From NCBI GenBank assembly GCA_021234155.1, contig JAJEKV010000039.1, positions 8,879,077-8,943,076 on the forward strand: DNA of 64,000 bases. The letters run 5' to 3'. How positions within the stretch are numbered: the stretch's first letter is position 1; the number at the start of each line of letters is the position of its first letter. The notes below the pieces were generated by a model. The model was not told where the DNA came from. It saw only the letters and a program-made list of their open reading frames with translations, and ran no database searches. The position numbers and the translations under genes are program-made. This document shows, one piece after another, positions 1-10,718 of this stretch. This DNA is from Isoetes taiwanensis (taxonomy: Eukaryota > Streptophyta > Lycopodiopsida > Isoetales > Isoetaceae).

Positions 1-1226
1 GGAATTCCCCTCTTGTGGCGACTACATCACCATGGAAAGGCCCTCCGTCTAACTCGGACCACTTGGGATGGTCGAGTGTCCGGTGAAGGACACAGAGGTG
101 TCATTCGTCTCACGCCCTCTATGGGAATCCTATACAACAGAAGCGTACATACATGTTAGCCCCCAACAATCATACACAATACATTATACCACCATGAAGG
201 GTGGTCCATCCATCATCATATAAATAACAATATAAGGACAAGATAACATAAGCAATATACCATAAATAAGGGCTCTATACTGAGTTCAGACTCTAGGGCC
301 GACTGACAGTCAGGCCTTCAGATAATAGACAGTCAAGGCCTCCAGATAATAGCAAACAGAGACATAACATGGCATTGACTGGCATATAACAATGGCTAGG
401 GTAGTCCACTCCATCCGCCCGTCCTGTGCACACTTTACATATAGGCTGAATCATGTTATGGCATCATTGTAACCTTCCGGAAATGCAATCTCATGGAATC
501 ACACTCTGAGACTACTCCGAGCTACATCTCCCCGGTCCGATGAGGCAGGTTGGGAGGCGTCCCCTCCCCGGGCATAATGGATCCCTGGGTGTGCTAGAGG
601 ATACGTGCCACATTAGCAGCCCCTGCATCTGTACCCAACTTACCCCCCTAAATCTAAAGGCTGGCTCACCGCACCCGTTTGAGTTAAGGACGCTCCAATG
701 GCCATATCCTGTAACCCAAGGGGTGTCAGACCCATACCCGACCCCTTCAGTGACCGATTATAAGCCTAGCACACTATAGGAATCTTATAGCCATGCTAGA
801 CAGGATCCCACCTCCGTTTCACCATCATACCCATTATCTGGTGCTGAATCACAGCATAGCATCCACAGCCAGGTGGGCTCTTGTGCACAGGCCGCAGTTG
901 CTGGATCTTAAGGGTTCTAGCTAGAGACATATCTACTACTAGAAAGCTTTCAAGTCTCTAGCCACCCTTAACCCCCAGACAAACAGGAGGAACAGAAAGA
1001 GAGAATATAAACATAAACAAACTAACCATCCTCGTCTTAATAGCACATAATAGGGAAGTTAACCATCCATCTAATCATACAAGGGTCAGTTGAAACACAA
1101 GCTATCTAAAGACTAACCAGTCTCTTGGCTAGAGCCATTATCACGAAAGGCTTCCATTCTTCAGGTTTGGATGCAGTGGCAAGTAGCTCCTCCCTTCTCC
1201 AACTCTTCCCAAATCGATTTGGGGCA
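1..1226 (-). repeat. Diverged LTR copy A (runs off left edge)
   Basis: The reverse complement of this stretch aligns by eye along its length with the two direct repeats at 8198-9439 and 16374-17568. Shared landmarks are the start TGCCCCAAATCGATTTGGG, the phrase for CTGTGCACAAGA, and the block ending in AGGGCCTTCC. Those two repeats flank a retrotransposon interior, so this is read as a third, more diverged LTR of the same family in the opposite orientation. Its 3' end lies outside the window, so a solo LTR cannot be told from the start of a complete element. It begins exactly where the copia reverse transcriptase at 1227 stops. Confidence 0.7.
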
Positions 1227-1660
1227 CAATTGGGGGTAGGGACCCACTTACTGCCTACTATATTTTGTCCAGCAGGTTGTTCTATCATATCATATGTATG
1301 AGTATCAACAAAGGAATTTAGTTCATCAATCATGGCATTTTTCCACTGTTTGGCATTTGAGCTTTCCAAGGCTTGCTCAACTGTTCTGGGCACTTCCACA
1401 TCTTCTATTATAGCCATAATTTGCTCAACCACATCTGTTTCTTGTTCTTGCTCAAATCTCTTGCTTCCACCTGAGATATTTCTGCCATAAGCTTCCTGAT
1501 CAAACTGAATTTTATCTTTAAGTCTTTGAGCTTCTGTTCTTCTTTTCCTAGTCTTTTTCTCTGGCACTTCATCATTTTCAATCATTTGTGTTTCTGCAGG
1601 TTCAGATTCAGCCCTCTGTACTTGTGCCATATTTTCTTCTCCTTTGTTTTCATTGTTTTC
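1227..1660 (-). pseudogene. Ty1/copia polyprotein fragment: acidic linker plus start of reverse transcriptase
   Basis: An open frame from 1630 reads an acidic, basic-patched linker (EVPEKKTRKRRTEAQ). It is followed by the hallmark N-terminus of a copia reverse transcriptase: EQALESSNAKQWKNAM, then DELNSF, then the terminal IVGSKWV. In copia elements this segment links integrase to RT. The protein is cut straight after KWV, where the sequence becomes the LTR-like repeat A. The catalytic YVDD region is therefore absent from the window and may lie beyond the left edge. Upstream on the minus strand the frame runs into a LINE fragment. A possible integrase-hinge relic lies at 3840-4030 in the same orientation. 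This is a relic of a mobile element, not a host gene. Confidence 0.8.
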
Positions 1661-1751
1661 GTCCTCCTCCTATGCATAATCAACTTGTTTGGTTGTTATT
1701 TCTGCAGGTTTGATAGCAGCAACCTTTTCAGTGATTTGATGTCTATGTGGA

Positions 1752-2510
1752 AAGCCTTCAGTACCCTCTCTAGCTTATCCCAAGTACCCTTGCTAACCGC
1801 TGGCCCCCAGACCTCTACCCCATACAGCAATACTGGTTCCACGAGTGCTCGGAACGGGTGTGCTTTGCGTGCCCAATCGCAGAGATCTATTCTGTAACAA
1901 CTATTCTGCACTGCATACAGGGCTTTCCATCCCACGCTGACCCTTCTTTCTACACAGTCATCCCATAGCATGTTAGCAGAGAAATCGATTCCCAGATACT
2001 TAAAAGTCCTTACAACTTCCATTCTTTGTCCTCTGTAATAGAAGTCTGGGATATCATGCTGCGCAGACAGCATTGGCAACAGCTTGGTTTTCTGCTGGTT
2101 GACTGTCATTCCTGCTATGTCACAGAATTGACTGAGAGCATCCAAATGTTCCTGCATACTCCTAGTTGTATGGGATAATAAGCCCAGATCGTCTGCATAG
2201 AGCAATTGTTTTACTGTATATGCCTCTGGCAACTGCGGGCCACCACCTCCATGTTCTTGCATCCAGGTCTCCAACTTGTCAATATAGAGTCCAAAAAGCG
2301 TTGGAGATTACGGGCATCCCTGTTTAACACCTATGTTGTTGTTCACCTGGTGGACTGACGCAGGCAAAGTGGCACATATTCCGTCATAGAGCCGGTAGAT
2401 GGCATTCTGCAAATCCTGTGGGACATGTAGCTCCTGCAAGCGTTGCCACAACAGGTCCCGAGGGACCGTATCATATGCCGTCTTAAAATCCACGAAAGAG
2501 CAAGGATTGA
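1752..2510 (-). pseudogene. LINE reverse transcriptase fragment inside the copia relic
   Basis: The minus strand encodes, in order, VDFKTAYDTVPRDLLW, GVKQGCP followed by an in-frame stop and SPTLFGLYID, then LLYADDLGLL and KYLGID. These are the palm motifs of a non-LTR retrotransposon reverse transcriptase, with the catalytic YADD intact. Frames change near 2290-2310. The protein closely matches the LINE at 19.3-24.1 kb; for instance METWMQEHGGGGPQLPEAY is identical. The fragment has neither the LINE 5' part nor the 3' hairpin and tail. It ends in the middle of the polypeptide at about 1752, where the copia linker resumes, so both ends were lost by deletion or recombination. Confidence 0.85.
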
Positions 2511-3839
2511 ACAAAATAATTGACAATTGCTAAGAGGTCGTAGAAGACTAAATGAAGGGAGAATACATAAACTAGAACATCAACTAAGAATTAGCTCTTT
2601 GTGAACTAATCGCAAAGCACAAAACTAAATCTATATTTCCGTATACAGGAAAGGCATGTAGATCGCCTTTCTTGTAACGTGGAAATCGGTTAGGAGACAC
2701 TCTGCAGCTCGGAATGGCCTGGAATGCAAGTAGAAAGCTTCGAAGTGCATAAAATTTGTGGTAAATTTTGGTTACAGAAGTGCATCGCCGGAACGCAGAG
2801 TTTCTTAAGCTTCCTGGTTTTGAAACAGGGCCAAAAAGTGCCACATGGCACGATATAAGTGGACGATGGGGCAGAGTGGCTCCTAACCGGTTTTTACGTA
2901 CTTAGAAATTTGCAGAGAGCATCATACCGACCACTTAGATTAGCAACAGAACAGAACAAAAGAATAACGAACTAAATAGACAAATGGTGTTATGCAGAAT
3001 ACGACACAGCGATACATGGGAATGTACTAATATGCAATTCATATCTCGATGTAAGAAGAATAATGGATGGAAACCACATTAAAGTGCATGAAGTCAATGC
3101 TCATAATACATATGGTATTAATACTTATAATATTGAAATACTTTTAAAGTGACATGGATTGTGTAACAACCTTTTTAAACACGACAACGATTTTAATATA
3201 GAGTGAATGGACTAATCTGCACTGTTATATAATTGAAAATGCTGGACTAATTGACGTGTTCAGTGTTTAAAATATGGAATGTAAAGAAACAAGGTACATT
3301 ACGGATGCACAATGATTCCATGATGTTTTATCTTGCTTTGAACAAAGCATGGTAACTAATTTAGCTCCATGTGGAATAGCGATGGCAGTCCTACATCTGC
3401 TCATGGGAAGATACTAGACAAACATAAGCGGATATGTATGTGGATACAGGTGGTTGCCAGAATGTATGCTATAGCACAACATACCTATGGTACGATTAAC
3501 TTGATACACTTTTCTAGAGGGTCAGGGCTGAGTAGAATATTTAACATCCCAGTCATGGAGAATTAAGAGGCTAGAATTGACGAGGGTTCAAAAGGACAGG
3601 TGGAAATTTCTTTTTATTTCAAATCCATAGCCAAGACAATGGTCACGAAGATATATGTAATTACCATTGAAGCATCAAAAATTGAGCTGAGAAAAAGTCA
3701 GTAGTATCCTTTGGATCAATAAGAGTAGTATTTTGATCAACCTTCATAGCAAAGATTTGACTTCTGAGCACTCTATTTTTAACTATTCTAAAGAAGAACT
3801 GTCAGAAACGAGACTGCAACAAATATACAGTAGACTTTT
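2511..3839. other. No gene recognised
   Basis: AT-rich sequence with short open frames that lack family motifs, coding periodicity or a neighbour that explains them. I see no RNA gene or repeat here. Confidence 0.5.
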
Positions 3840-4030
3840 ACGAATACCCTAAGTATGGGATCATCACAATTTGTTTTTTCCACATTATTCATGATGGTTC
3901 AAGAGACTATGAAGGTCTTGAACATCATCAAAAGAGCCTTTTGGGAAGTCTTTGGATCAACACTCTCATATGGTACTAAAATAGTGGTTGCAATGCCTTG
4001 CCCCCAAACTTTTAAGTGCCTTATATAAGT
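3840..4030 (-). pseudogene. Possible copia integrase-to-RT hinge relic
   Basis: The minus strand reads GHLKVWGQGIATTILVPY and then VDPKTSQKA. This resembles the HLKVWGC..A.V..P....LGPKT block found in copia polyproteins just after integrase. Orientation and order agree with the RT fragment at 1227-1660. Stops follow immediately. The match is short and made from memory of the family pattern, so confidence is low. Confidence 0.3.
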
Positions 4031-5059
4031 GCAGTTCCATTAGCAATAGATAAATGCTATCAGGCTGGGGACATGAGAAGCCAATGAATTTGACAATGGG
4101 CAGTTAAATAGAATTTACTCTATATGCAAGCTGATATTAATGGCCTGAGACTACATGTAATATGCTAAGTACAGACTGTGGAATGTTAGATATCCATTTT
4201 AGCATCTAAAATAAATGTCAAAGGATACTTGAAACGCACTCAAAAATATGGAGTTGAGGGGTATTGCATGGCTGTCCCTAGTCATCTAGGCTAATCAAAG
4301 GGGGAGGTTCTCTTTCCGGAAGGGTTGGATGAATGGCACCACAACATCGTGAAGAATACAATTATGATCTAGCCCAAAATTCATATCTTAGGGCCTCTAA
4401 GGTTGCGGTCAAAATGATCTATTCCCATGATTCTGCTTAGCTTTTAAGATATTTGGGAATGAAAGCCCCATCAAATATTGATGCGTCTGTTGAAAGGCAA
4501 CAAACCATTCAAAGATTTAATATGTTGGCTTAAAGGAGAAGAATTTCAATTTTGAGACAACAAAGATTAACATTAGAATCGACAAAAAACCTTTAGTAGA
4601 AGGGGCCTTTCTTGAAAGGTCCTTGATTAGTACTAACCTTTGGGAGCATCAGCTATCATTCTGTGAGTGTAATATAACTACCTGTATCTAACAAACTACC
4701 TTTTAGTAAAATCTTGATGATTCTAGATCATTCTAAAGGGTTCTAGAAGAAATTCTAGAACTTTCTAAAGGGCTATCCATGATTTACCATTCGACTTTCA
4801 TGTTTACTATCCTCGTCCCTTGCACTTGTTAAGTGCAATTCCAATCCATCACTCTGGATGGATGAGTTTGTTAGAAAATATCCAACCATTATGCCTCAAA
4901 ATATTAATGCTCATGAAGTTCTACAAAAATTCAAAAGACTGTATAAATCGATGGACTAAATATTTTTACAATTTTTTTTTTTTTTTTGAGGTTAAATCAG
5001 TTTTGATATTACATGCAAAAGAAATAATATCTTTACAATTGCTCCAAGTTAAAGCACTT
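4031..5059. other. No gene recognised
   Basis: AT-rich sequence ending in a poly(T) run at about 4972-4987. There is no recognisable protein, RNA gene or repeat. Confidence 0.5.
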
Positions 5060-7545
5060 ATACTGACATCAGCTAGCTATCTCCCTTCAAAGATTGGAAA
5101 TCAGAGTTCCAAGTTCTCTCGGCAGCTCCGTCACATTCTGGATCCAGGTACCCGCTTGCAGGCCACCACACAGTACCGCGCCCATCTGAAGGACACAAAG
5201 GCGCGGTACCTTGCCAAGCATCAGGGGGAGATGTTTGGCCTGCTGGACACTCATCCTCGAACCTTTTGGCGCAGAGTGCTTCGAAGGCCAGCCCAACCTG
5301 ACTGGGGACATCACACCCGGCAAGTGGGGAACAAGATTTGCAGCAGCTCTATGACCCGGCCAGTGGACGCCAGCGACGCCCATACCCCCCCAGGATGGCC
5401 CCCATTGGTTCTCGTGGACGAGGATGTTGAGGAGGGCACGCAACGGCTAGCTAATGGGAAGGCGGTGACACCCGATGGTATGCGGCCGAAGTTACTCAAG
5501 TGGGAGGCGTGCGCTTGTGCCGGTCCTCACTACCCCCGTTCAACGAGCATTGCGGGAGGGTTTCCCCGACAATGGACCCTGGCGGGGTTGTTCCCATTCA
5601 CAAGGCGGGCGACCCACACCGTCCGCCAACCACCGGACGATCATGGTCGGATTCGATATTTGCCAAACTGTTGGTGGCATTCTCGAAAGCGGCGGTTGAC
5701 CCGGCTGGGCGAGGCGGCGGATGTGCGCGAGCCCTCACACAGGAGCTTTCGACCCCGCCACTCAACGATTGACCATATCTTTACGCTGCGGGCACCGATT
5801 GAAGACGGCCGGGAATCATCATTTGGACTTGTATCTTTGCTTTGTGGACTTCGAAAAGGCTTTTGATACGGTCCCCGGGAAAAGCGTGGGCTAGATCAAG
5901 CGTCAACCGGGGCTCCCGCTTTGTCGTGCGTAATGCCATATCTGGTTGTATGAGAGTTGTTTTGGCGGGATGCGTACCGGCGGGCCAAGCATTCACCAAG
6001 TAGTATCGGGTCCGGCGGGGTTGCCCCCTCGCCAACACTTTTTGGCCTCTACATTGATCGATTAGAGCCCCGCTTGCGAGCATGGGGGATGGCATACGGC
6101 TTTTGCACCGGGTCATCCGCCCGACTCATCTATGCGGGACGATGTTGGCTTCTGGCCCACACCCCGAAGCTATCACGGTCTCACTGGATGCCCTAGACAC
6201 ATTTTGTCGCTACGACATGCGGCGTCAATCTGGCCAAGACGAGGGTGGTTCTCATATCCTCTTCACGTCACCCCATGCCTCCCGCACTCACATATCAGGG
6301 GGAGCCTGTGGGCGTCACGCCCACCTACAAGTACCTAGGGGTGGAGTTCCCCTCCTCGCTTCTGGCCTGGGAGGCGCTCTATCCGCTTGCGGGTGGCAAG
6401 AGGCCTGAAGCGCTTTATGCCATGCAGAACAACAGTCTGTGGCGAGCTATATGATTGGGGCCATCGGCCACACCATTCAGGGCACCGGTCGGTCGAGCCC
6501 GCCCTTCAGACGGGTCGATTTGGGGCCCTGGGCCGCCTCTTTGGCGACTGGAATGACTTGGAGCAGGTGCGAAGGCATTTTGGCACGGGCACTTGGGTGA
6601 AACCTTCAGCCCCTATCGATTCTCACTGCAGAAACGGATTTTGCCGCCATTGGCAGCCCTTGATAGACACATCGTCTATTTTCGAGAAAGTGGTTACTAT
6701 GGGTGATGCTCGGCCCCGCAGACTGGCTTTACGTGGCCATGAGTCCGCTAGCCGCTTAGGGCCTGCTGGAGGGGTAAGAGAGATGGTTCGCCGATGGAAC
6801 GCGTGTGAGCACCTGATGCGATCTGGGCGCAATGTCGTCGATCGGGACAAACAAGGAGTACCTAGATGCTTGTTTCCTTGGCAAGCTCGGGACCCCATTG
6901 CTCTAGAGCAGGTCAAAATGGCCCATTACAAGGAGCACATCAACCCCAGGTGTTAGCCCTGGGCCCACAGCCTCTACTGCTGCTCCCAAATTAAAAAAAA
7001 GCCAGACTCATTGCCTCCATTCGCGACATGTGTGCCCACCATCTTCGTGATCGAGATCGGGCGGTGGATTGGGAGCCCCGCCAGATGTGCTCACAAGTCT
7101 TTGCCAAACGGGTGCCATTGAGGATGAGTCTCACACTTTCCAGAGTTGCCCAGTGTTCAGTCAGATCCGGGCCAGATACGCTCCCTTAGTACGGCCGGAC
7201 GTGCCCTTGCATTTGCTGATGAACACACCGTCAGTACGTGCCCTGGGGTCATACATCCAGGAGGTACTGGACCTGCGAGGTCACATTTGCCCCCGCCTGG
7301 CTGTCCGCTGACTAGGCACTACGGGGGTGGTGCATGACTGTATATATTGGGATGTTTCTGCATTTTATATGATTAGCACAGTTTGTCAGCAGGCTGATTG
7401 CTGCCACGGTTTTTCCCTCGAAAACCCTTCGGGGCGGGGGTTTTTTAATCCGGGCAGTAATCCGCTTGCTGCGTTTTTGTATTGGGTCCCATAGACCGAT
7501 TGGTCTCCGTGGACGATAAAAGTACCTCCCTCCCTCCCTCCCTAT
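5060..7545 (+). mobile_element. 5'-truncated LINE (microsatellite-tail lineage), frameshifted
   Basis: A GC-rich block with the remains of LINE ORF2, broken by many frameshifts. In order it shows a thumb-side leader (LRHILDPGTRLQATTQ), an RT fingers block (RLANGKAVTPDGMRPKLLKW), the RT palm FVDFEKAFDTVP at about 5840 and SPTLFGLYID at about 6030. A YADD motif at about 6130 is broken by one extra G. Near the C-terminus is a Cys/His segment (EDESHTFQSCPVFSQIRARY) at about 7110-7180. The coding part ends at about 7311. It is followed by a ~235-bp 3' region with two stem-loops and a (TCCC)n tail. Endonuclease and ORF1 are missing, as expected for 5' truncation during target-primed reverse transcription. 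GC content is clearly higher than in the flanks. Confidence 0.88.
7413..7543 (+). repeat. LINE 3' terminus with two hairpins and (TCCC)n tail
   Basis: First hairpin: AAAACCC-TTCG-GGGCGGGGG runs into T6, with a UUCG tetraloop when transcribed. Second hairpin: AGACC (7493-7497), loop GATT, GGTCT (7502-7506). Then come CCGTGGACGATAAAAGTACC and four TCCC units. About 115 bp are identical to 30374-30495. The same end structure recurs in five other places in the window. Confidence 0.85.
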
Positions 7546-8197
7546 ATCTTTTAGCCCTTTGTATTCCCAAAAAGCCCTTTGTATTTTTCAAATTCCCAAA
7601 ATGCCCTTAAATCTTAAGTATTTTCTCAAATAGTCTTTTGTATTTTAAAAATCACCAAAAAGCACGCACATGATCATTCTTTACAGGGGTTTAAATTCTT
7701 GGCTTCTTGAAGCTAGAGATAAGCCTATCATTCCAATGCTTTATTCAAAGACAACTAGCTAAACGCTTTTACAAGAATCGTATTGAAGGAGAAGCTTTGT
7801 GGACATCCAGAGCTAGGTTGCAAAAAATCCTATTTGACATTTATGTTGCATATTTTTGTCATAATGCGATGTTCTATTTTTTTTTTTCGAAATTATTGCC
7901 ATCATAACAAACACTTACTTCCCCTATCGTCTATTGTAAACGTGCTTTTTGCTGATTTTTCAAATACAAAGGGCTATTTGGGAAAACACTTAAGAATTAA
8001 GGGCATTTTGGGAATTTCAAAAATACGAAGTGATTTTTGGGAATTAAGTTAACAATTAAGGTTATTTTGGTAAATCTTCCAATAGGTTAATTATTATTAA
8101 TCTGGCTAATTAATCAAGTGCCACTTGGGCCAAATCAATTTGTCCTAACGGACTTGCCAATCTAGGGTTAACCAAATTGGGGCTTCATCCCAATTTT
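7546..8197. other. AT-rich spacer with CCCTTTGTATT-type repeats
   Basis: Short imperfect repeats such as AGCCCTTTGTATT and its reverse complement (for example AATACAAAGGGC at about 7965) are scattered through 7550-8060, giving a loose foldback character. No gene is seen. The stretch ends at the start of LTR B. Confidence 0.4.
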
Positions 8198-9439
8198 TGC
8201 CCCAAATCGATTTGGGGGAAATTGGTGGAGGAGGAGCAGCTTGTTCAACCTTGTTCAAACTAGAGAGATGGAGACCCTTAGAGACAACGGTTCTAGCCAG
8301 GATACATGTTACTGTGTAGATAGCCAAGTTCTAGCTAACCCTTATATGATTAGTTGTATGGTTAACCTTTATTTGTTGTTTAAGCTGAGGTTATGAATGG
8401 ATATACGAATTATGGTAGTTCTTTTTCTGCACCTCTTGTGCTTTGGGGATCAAGGGGGGTGGAGACGTAAAGGCTAGTAGAAGTAGAGATGTTTCTATTT
8501 AAAATCCCAATAAATGCAGCCTGTGCACAAGAACCCACTTGGTTGTGGATGTTATGCCAAGATTGAGCACCATACAACGGACATAATGGTGAAGTGGAGC
8601 AGAGCCTTGTTGAACGTGGCTACTGGGGCTCCTATAATGTGCTAGGGTTATAGTAAGTCACTATGTGTTGGGCCGGATATGGGTATATCACCTCCTGTGT
8701 CACGGGCACTATTCGTTGGAACATCCTGGACTCAATAGGTGCGGTGAGCTGACCTATGGATTTGGGGGGCTAAGTCAGGTACGGATGCGTGGGCGCCAGT
8801 GGTGTCATGATCCTCTAGCCATCCATGTAACCATTGTGCTCCAGGAGGAGATCCGTATCTATCATGCCTCATTGGACCGAGGAGATGCAACCTAGAGTAG
8901 TGTCAGAGGGCGATTCCATGAGATTACGTTTTCGGAAGGCTACAATCATGCCATAGCATGTTTCAGCCTATCTGTAAAGTGTGCATAGGAGGGGCGAATG
9001 GTGTAGACTACCCTAGCTATTGTTCTATACCAGCCAATGCCATTGTCATGATTCTATCTGTTGCTATCCAGAGACCCTAACCGTCAGTCGATCCCTTTTG
9101 AGTCTGAGCCCAGGGTAGAACCCTCATTTATGATGCCTTTTATATGTTATGTTGGCATTATGTTGTTGTTCATTGGATGATGGATGGGCCACCCTTCGTG
9201 TTGATATATTACTTATGTGTATTGTTGCTAGTGCTAATATGTATGTATGCTTCCGCCGTATAGGATATCCCATAGAAGGTATGGGATGAATGACACCTCC
9301 GTGCCCTTCACCCAGACACTTGGCCATTACGGGTGGTCCGAGTCAGACGGAGGGCCTTCCCTTGGTGATTGAATTGCCATGGGAGAGGATTTTCCCGTAT
9401 TTATATGATGGGAGTGTCGTATAGGTTCGGGGAGGGTCA
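8198..9439 (+). repeat. LTR B (5' LTR)
   Basis: It starts TGCCCCAAATCGATTTGGGG and ends GGGGAGGGTCA. It is homologous along its length to LTR C and to the reverse complement of 1-1226. A tRNA-primer-like site begins three bases after its end, which identifies it as a 5' LTR. Confidence 0.75.
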
Positions 9440-9442
9440 GAA

Positions 9443-9460
9443 TAGTATTAGAGCCATGAT
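9443..9460 (+). promoter_or_regulatory. Primer binding site (initiator-Met tRNA type)
   Basis: TAGTATTAGAGCCATGAT differs at two early positions from TGGTATCAGAGCCATG, a primer binding site common in plant LTR retrotransposons and complementary to the 3' end of initiator methionine tRNA. It lies 3 nt after the CA end of LTR B. Confidence 0.7.
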
Positions 9461-10077
9461 CTCGGTAGACCGGATCATAGCATTAGCCATGCCCATTTTA
9501 ATATGCTCGAATAGTTCGTATTGAGATCTAATGTAAGAAATTTTCCTAAATCCCTAGGAAATATGCCCAAGTAGCTTAGGTGTGCGAGAGATGAGCTAAT
9601 TAGGAAAGGAAATGTAGGAGGGAAAGGAGAAACCATGTAGGTTTTTGATAGAAAGAGGTCACTTGCTCTTGAAAACTATAAATCCTTGTAAAAAGCTCGG
9701 ATGGAGGCGATTTTTGTGCTATCGCGTAGAGGAACTTGAGCTAAAACCCCCTAAAATCCCCATCAGGAGGTGCATTAGATAAAAGATTTTTAAGGCGCCA
9801 CAAAAAGTGGCACGCACATATAAATTTGGATTTAGAATTTGATTTTAAAGCTCAAAAACGTCCTGAGCGCCATTTATACACGGACACATGTAAAAATGCC
9901 ATATAAAAATTTTATACTTAATATAATAAAAAAAAAGGAAAAAGAAGTCTTAAAACCTTTTTTGGAGGATTTGACCGCCTTTCTTCTCGCTTTCCTCTTT
10001 GTCGAACTTCGACAAGCCATCAAGCGACCCATTCAGACATGTACAAAGCGGAGATGAACAGAAAAGTTAACCTCCAT
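9461..10077. other. Leader region, no gene recognised
   Basis: Non-coding sequence between the primer binding site and the histone-like pseudogene. A pyrimidine-rich stretch at about 9970-10020 could be the old 5' untranslated region of the captured histone gene, but nothing proves it. Confidence 0.35.
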
Positions 10078-10632
10078 CTGGCACGAGAAAGTCATGCCTA
10101 GCAGAAAGCAGTATAGAGGGCCAATCACAACCCCGACCTACCACCCCTGTCCCCGGGAAAGAGAAGGTGTAAGTATATCGTACGCAAACTTGGGAACGAC
10201 TACAAAGTGCACCTTCAAGCCGTAGGTGGAGTGAGTAAGGCTACATCATCGGACAGGAGACGGGACCGAGTACAAGCTGCTCGACCACCTCCTGTTACGC
10301 CGCCACCAGCACCGGCACGGGCTGCCCCAAGGAAGCCCCATAGGTGGAGGTCGGGTACAATAGCCCTGTAGGAGATCTGCAAGCATCAGAAGACCACTGA
10401 ACTTCTGATACAGAAGTTGGCCTTTCAGCGGCTGGTTCGAGAAATTGCTCAGAAATTCAAGAATGACCTCCAATTCCAGACTTATGCCATGCTTGCCTTG
10501 CAAAAGGCAGCAGAGAACTATTTGATAGCCCTCTTCGATGATGCCAACCCTTGTGCTATTCATGCGAAGCATGTTACCATTATGCCAAAGGACTTGCATC
10601 TTGCACGGAGGATTAGAAGGGATAATCGTTAG
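10078..10632 (+). pseudogene. Histone H3-like pseudogene with long N-terminal tail (CENH3-like?)
   Basis: One continuous reading frame of 185 codons can be followed from a CTG in the place of the start codon (then A-R-E-S-H-A, compare MARTKQTA of H3) to TAG at 10630-10632. It contains three in-frame stops, at 10099, 10114 and 10369. From the GTIAL block (about codon 93) it aligns with the whole H3 histone fold: [36 protein letters not shown], then [16 protein letters not shown] and LARRIR at the end. The tail before the fold is about 90 residues, against about 43 in canonical H3, and is rich in Pro and Arg (PPPVTPPPAPARAAPRKPHRW). A long divergent tail is typical of centromeric H3. Loop 1, however, has the length of ordinary H3, so the CENH3 assignment is uncertain. 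It is intron-free and non-functional, and lies inside an LTR retrotransposon. Confidence 0.85.
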
Positions 10633-10718
10633 AGTAGATACATCGTACTTGTTTTGTAAAACCACTGTATACTTTTTGTATAAATACAAATCTTTTACTC
10701 TTTTTTAGTAAAGTGCAG

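Noticed and set aside
2584-2844. Minus-strand open frame as a small protein gene
   Set aside because: No recognisable domain or conserved neighbour; short frames of this length are expected by chance.
5087-5443. Minus-strand open frames opposite the LINE at 5-7 kb
   Set aside because: They mirror the GC-rich LINE coding strand and show no family motif.
8198-8202. Five-base target duplication for the 8.2-17.6 kb element
   Set aside because: The bases before LTR B (ATTTT) and after LTR C (CATAA) do not match, so I do not claim one.
10246-10689. 147-codon minus-strand frame over the histone relic
   Set aside because: It is the antisense shadow of the H3-like pseudogene, whose plus-strand translation clearly matches the histone fold.
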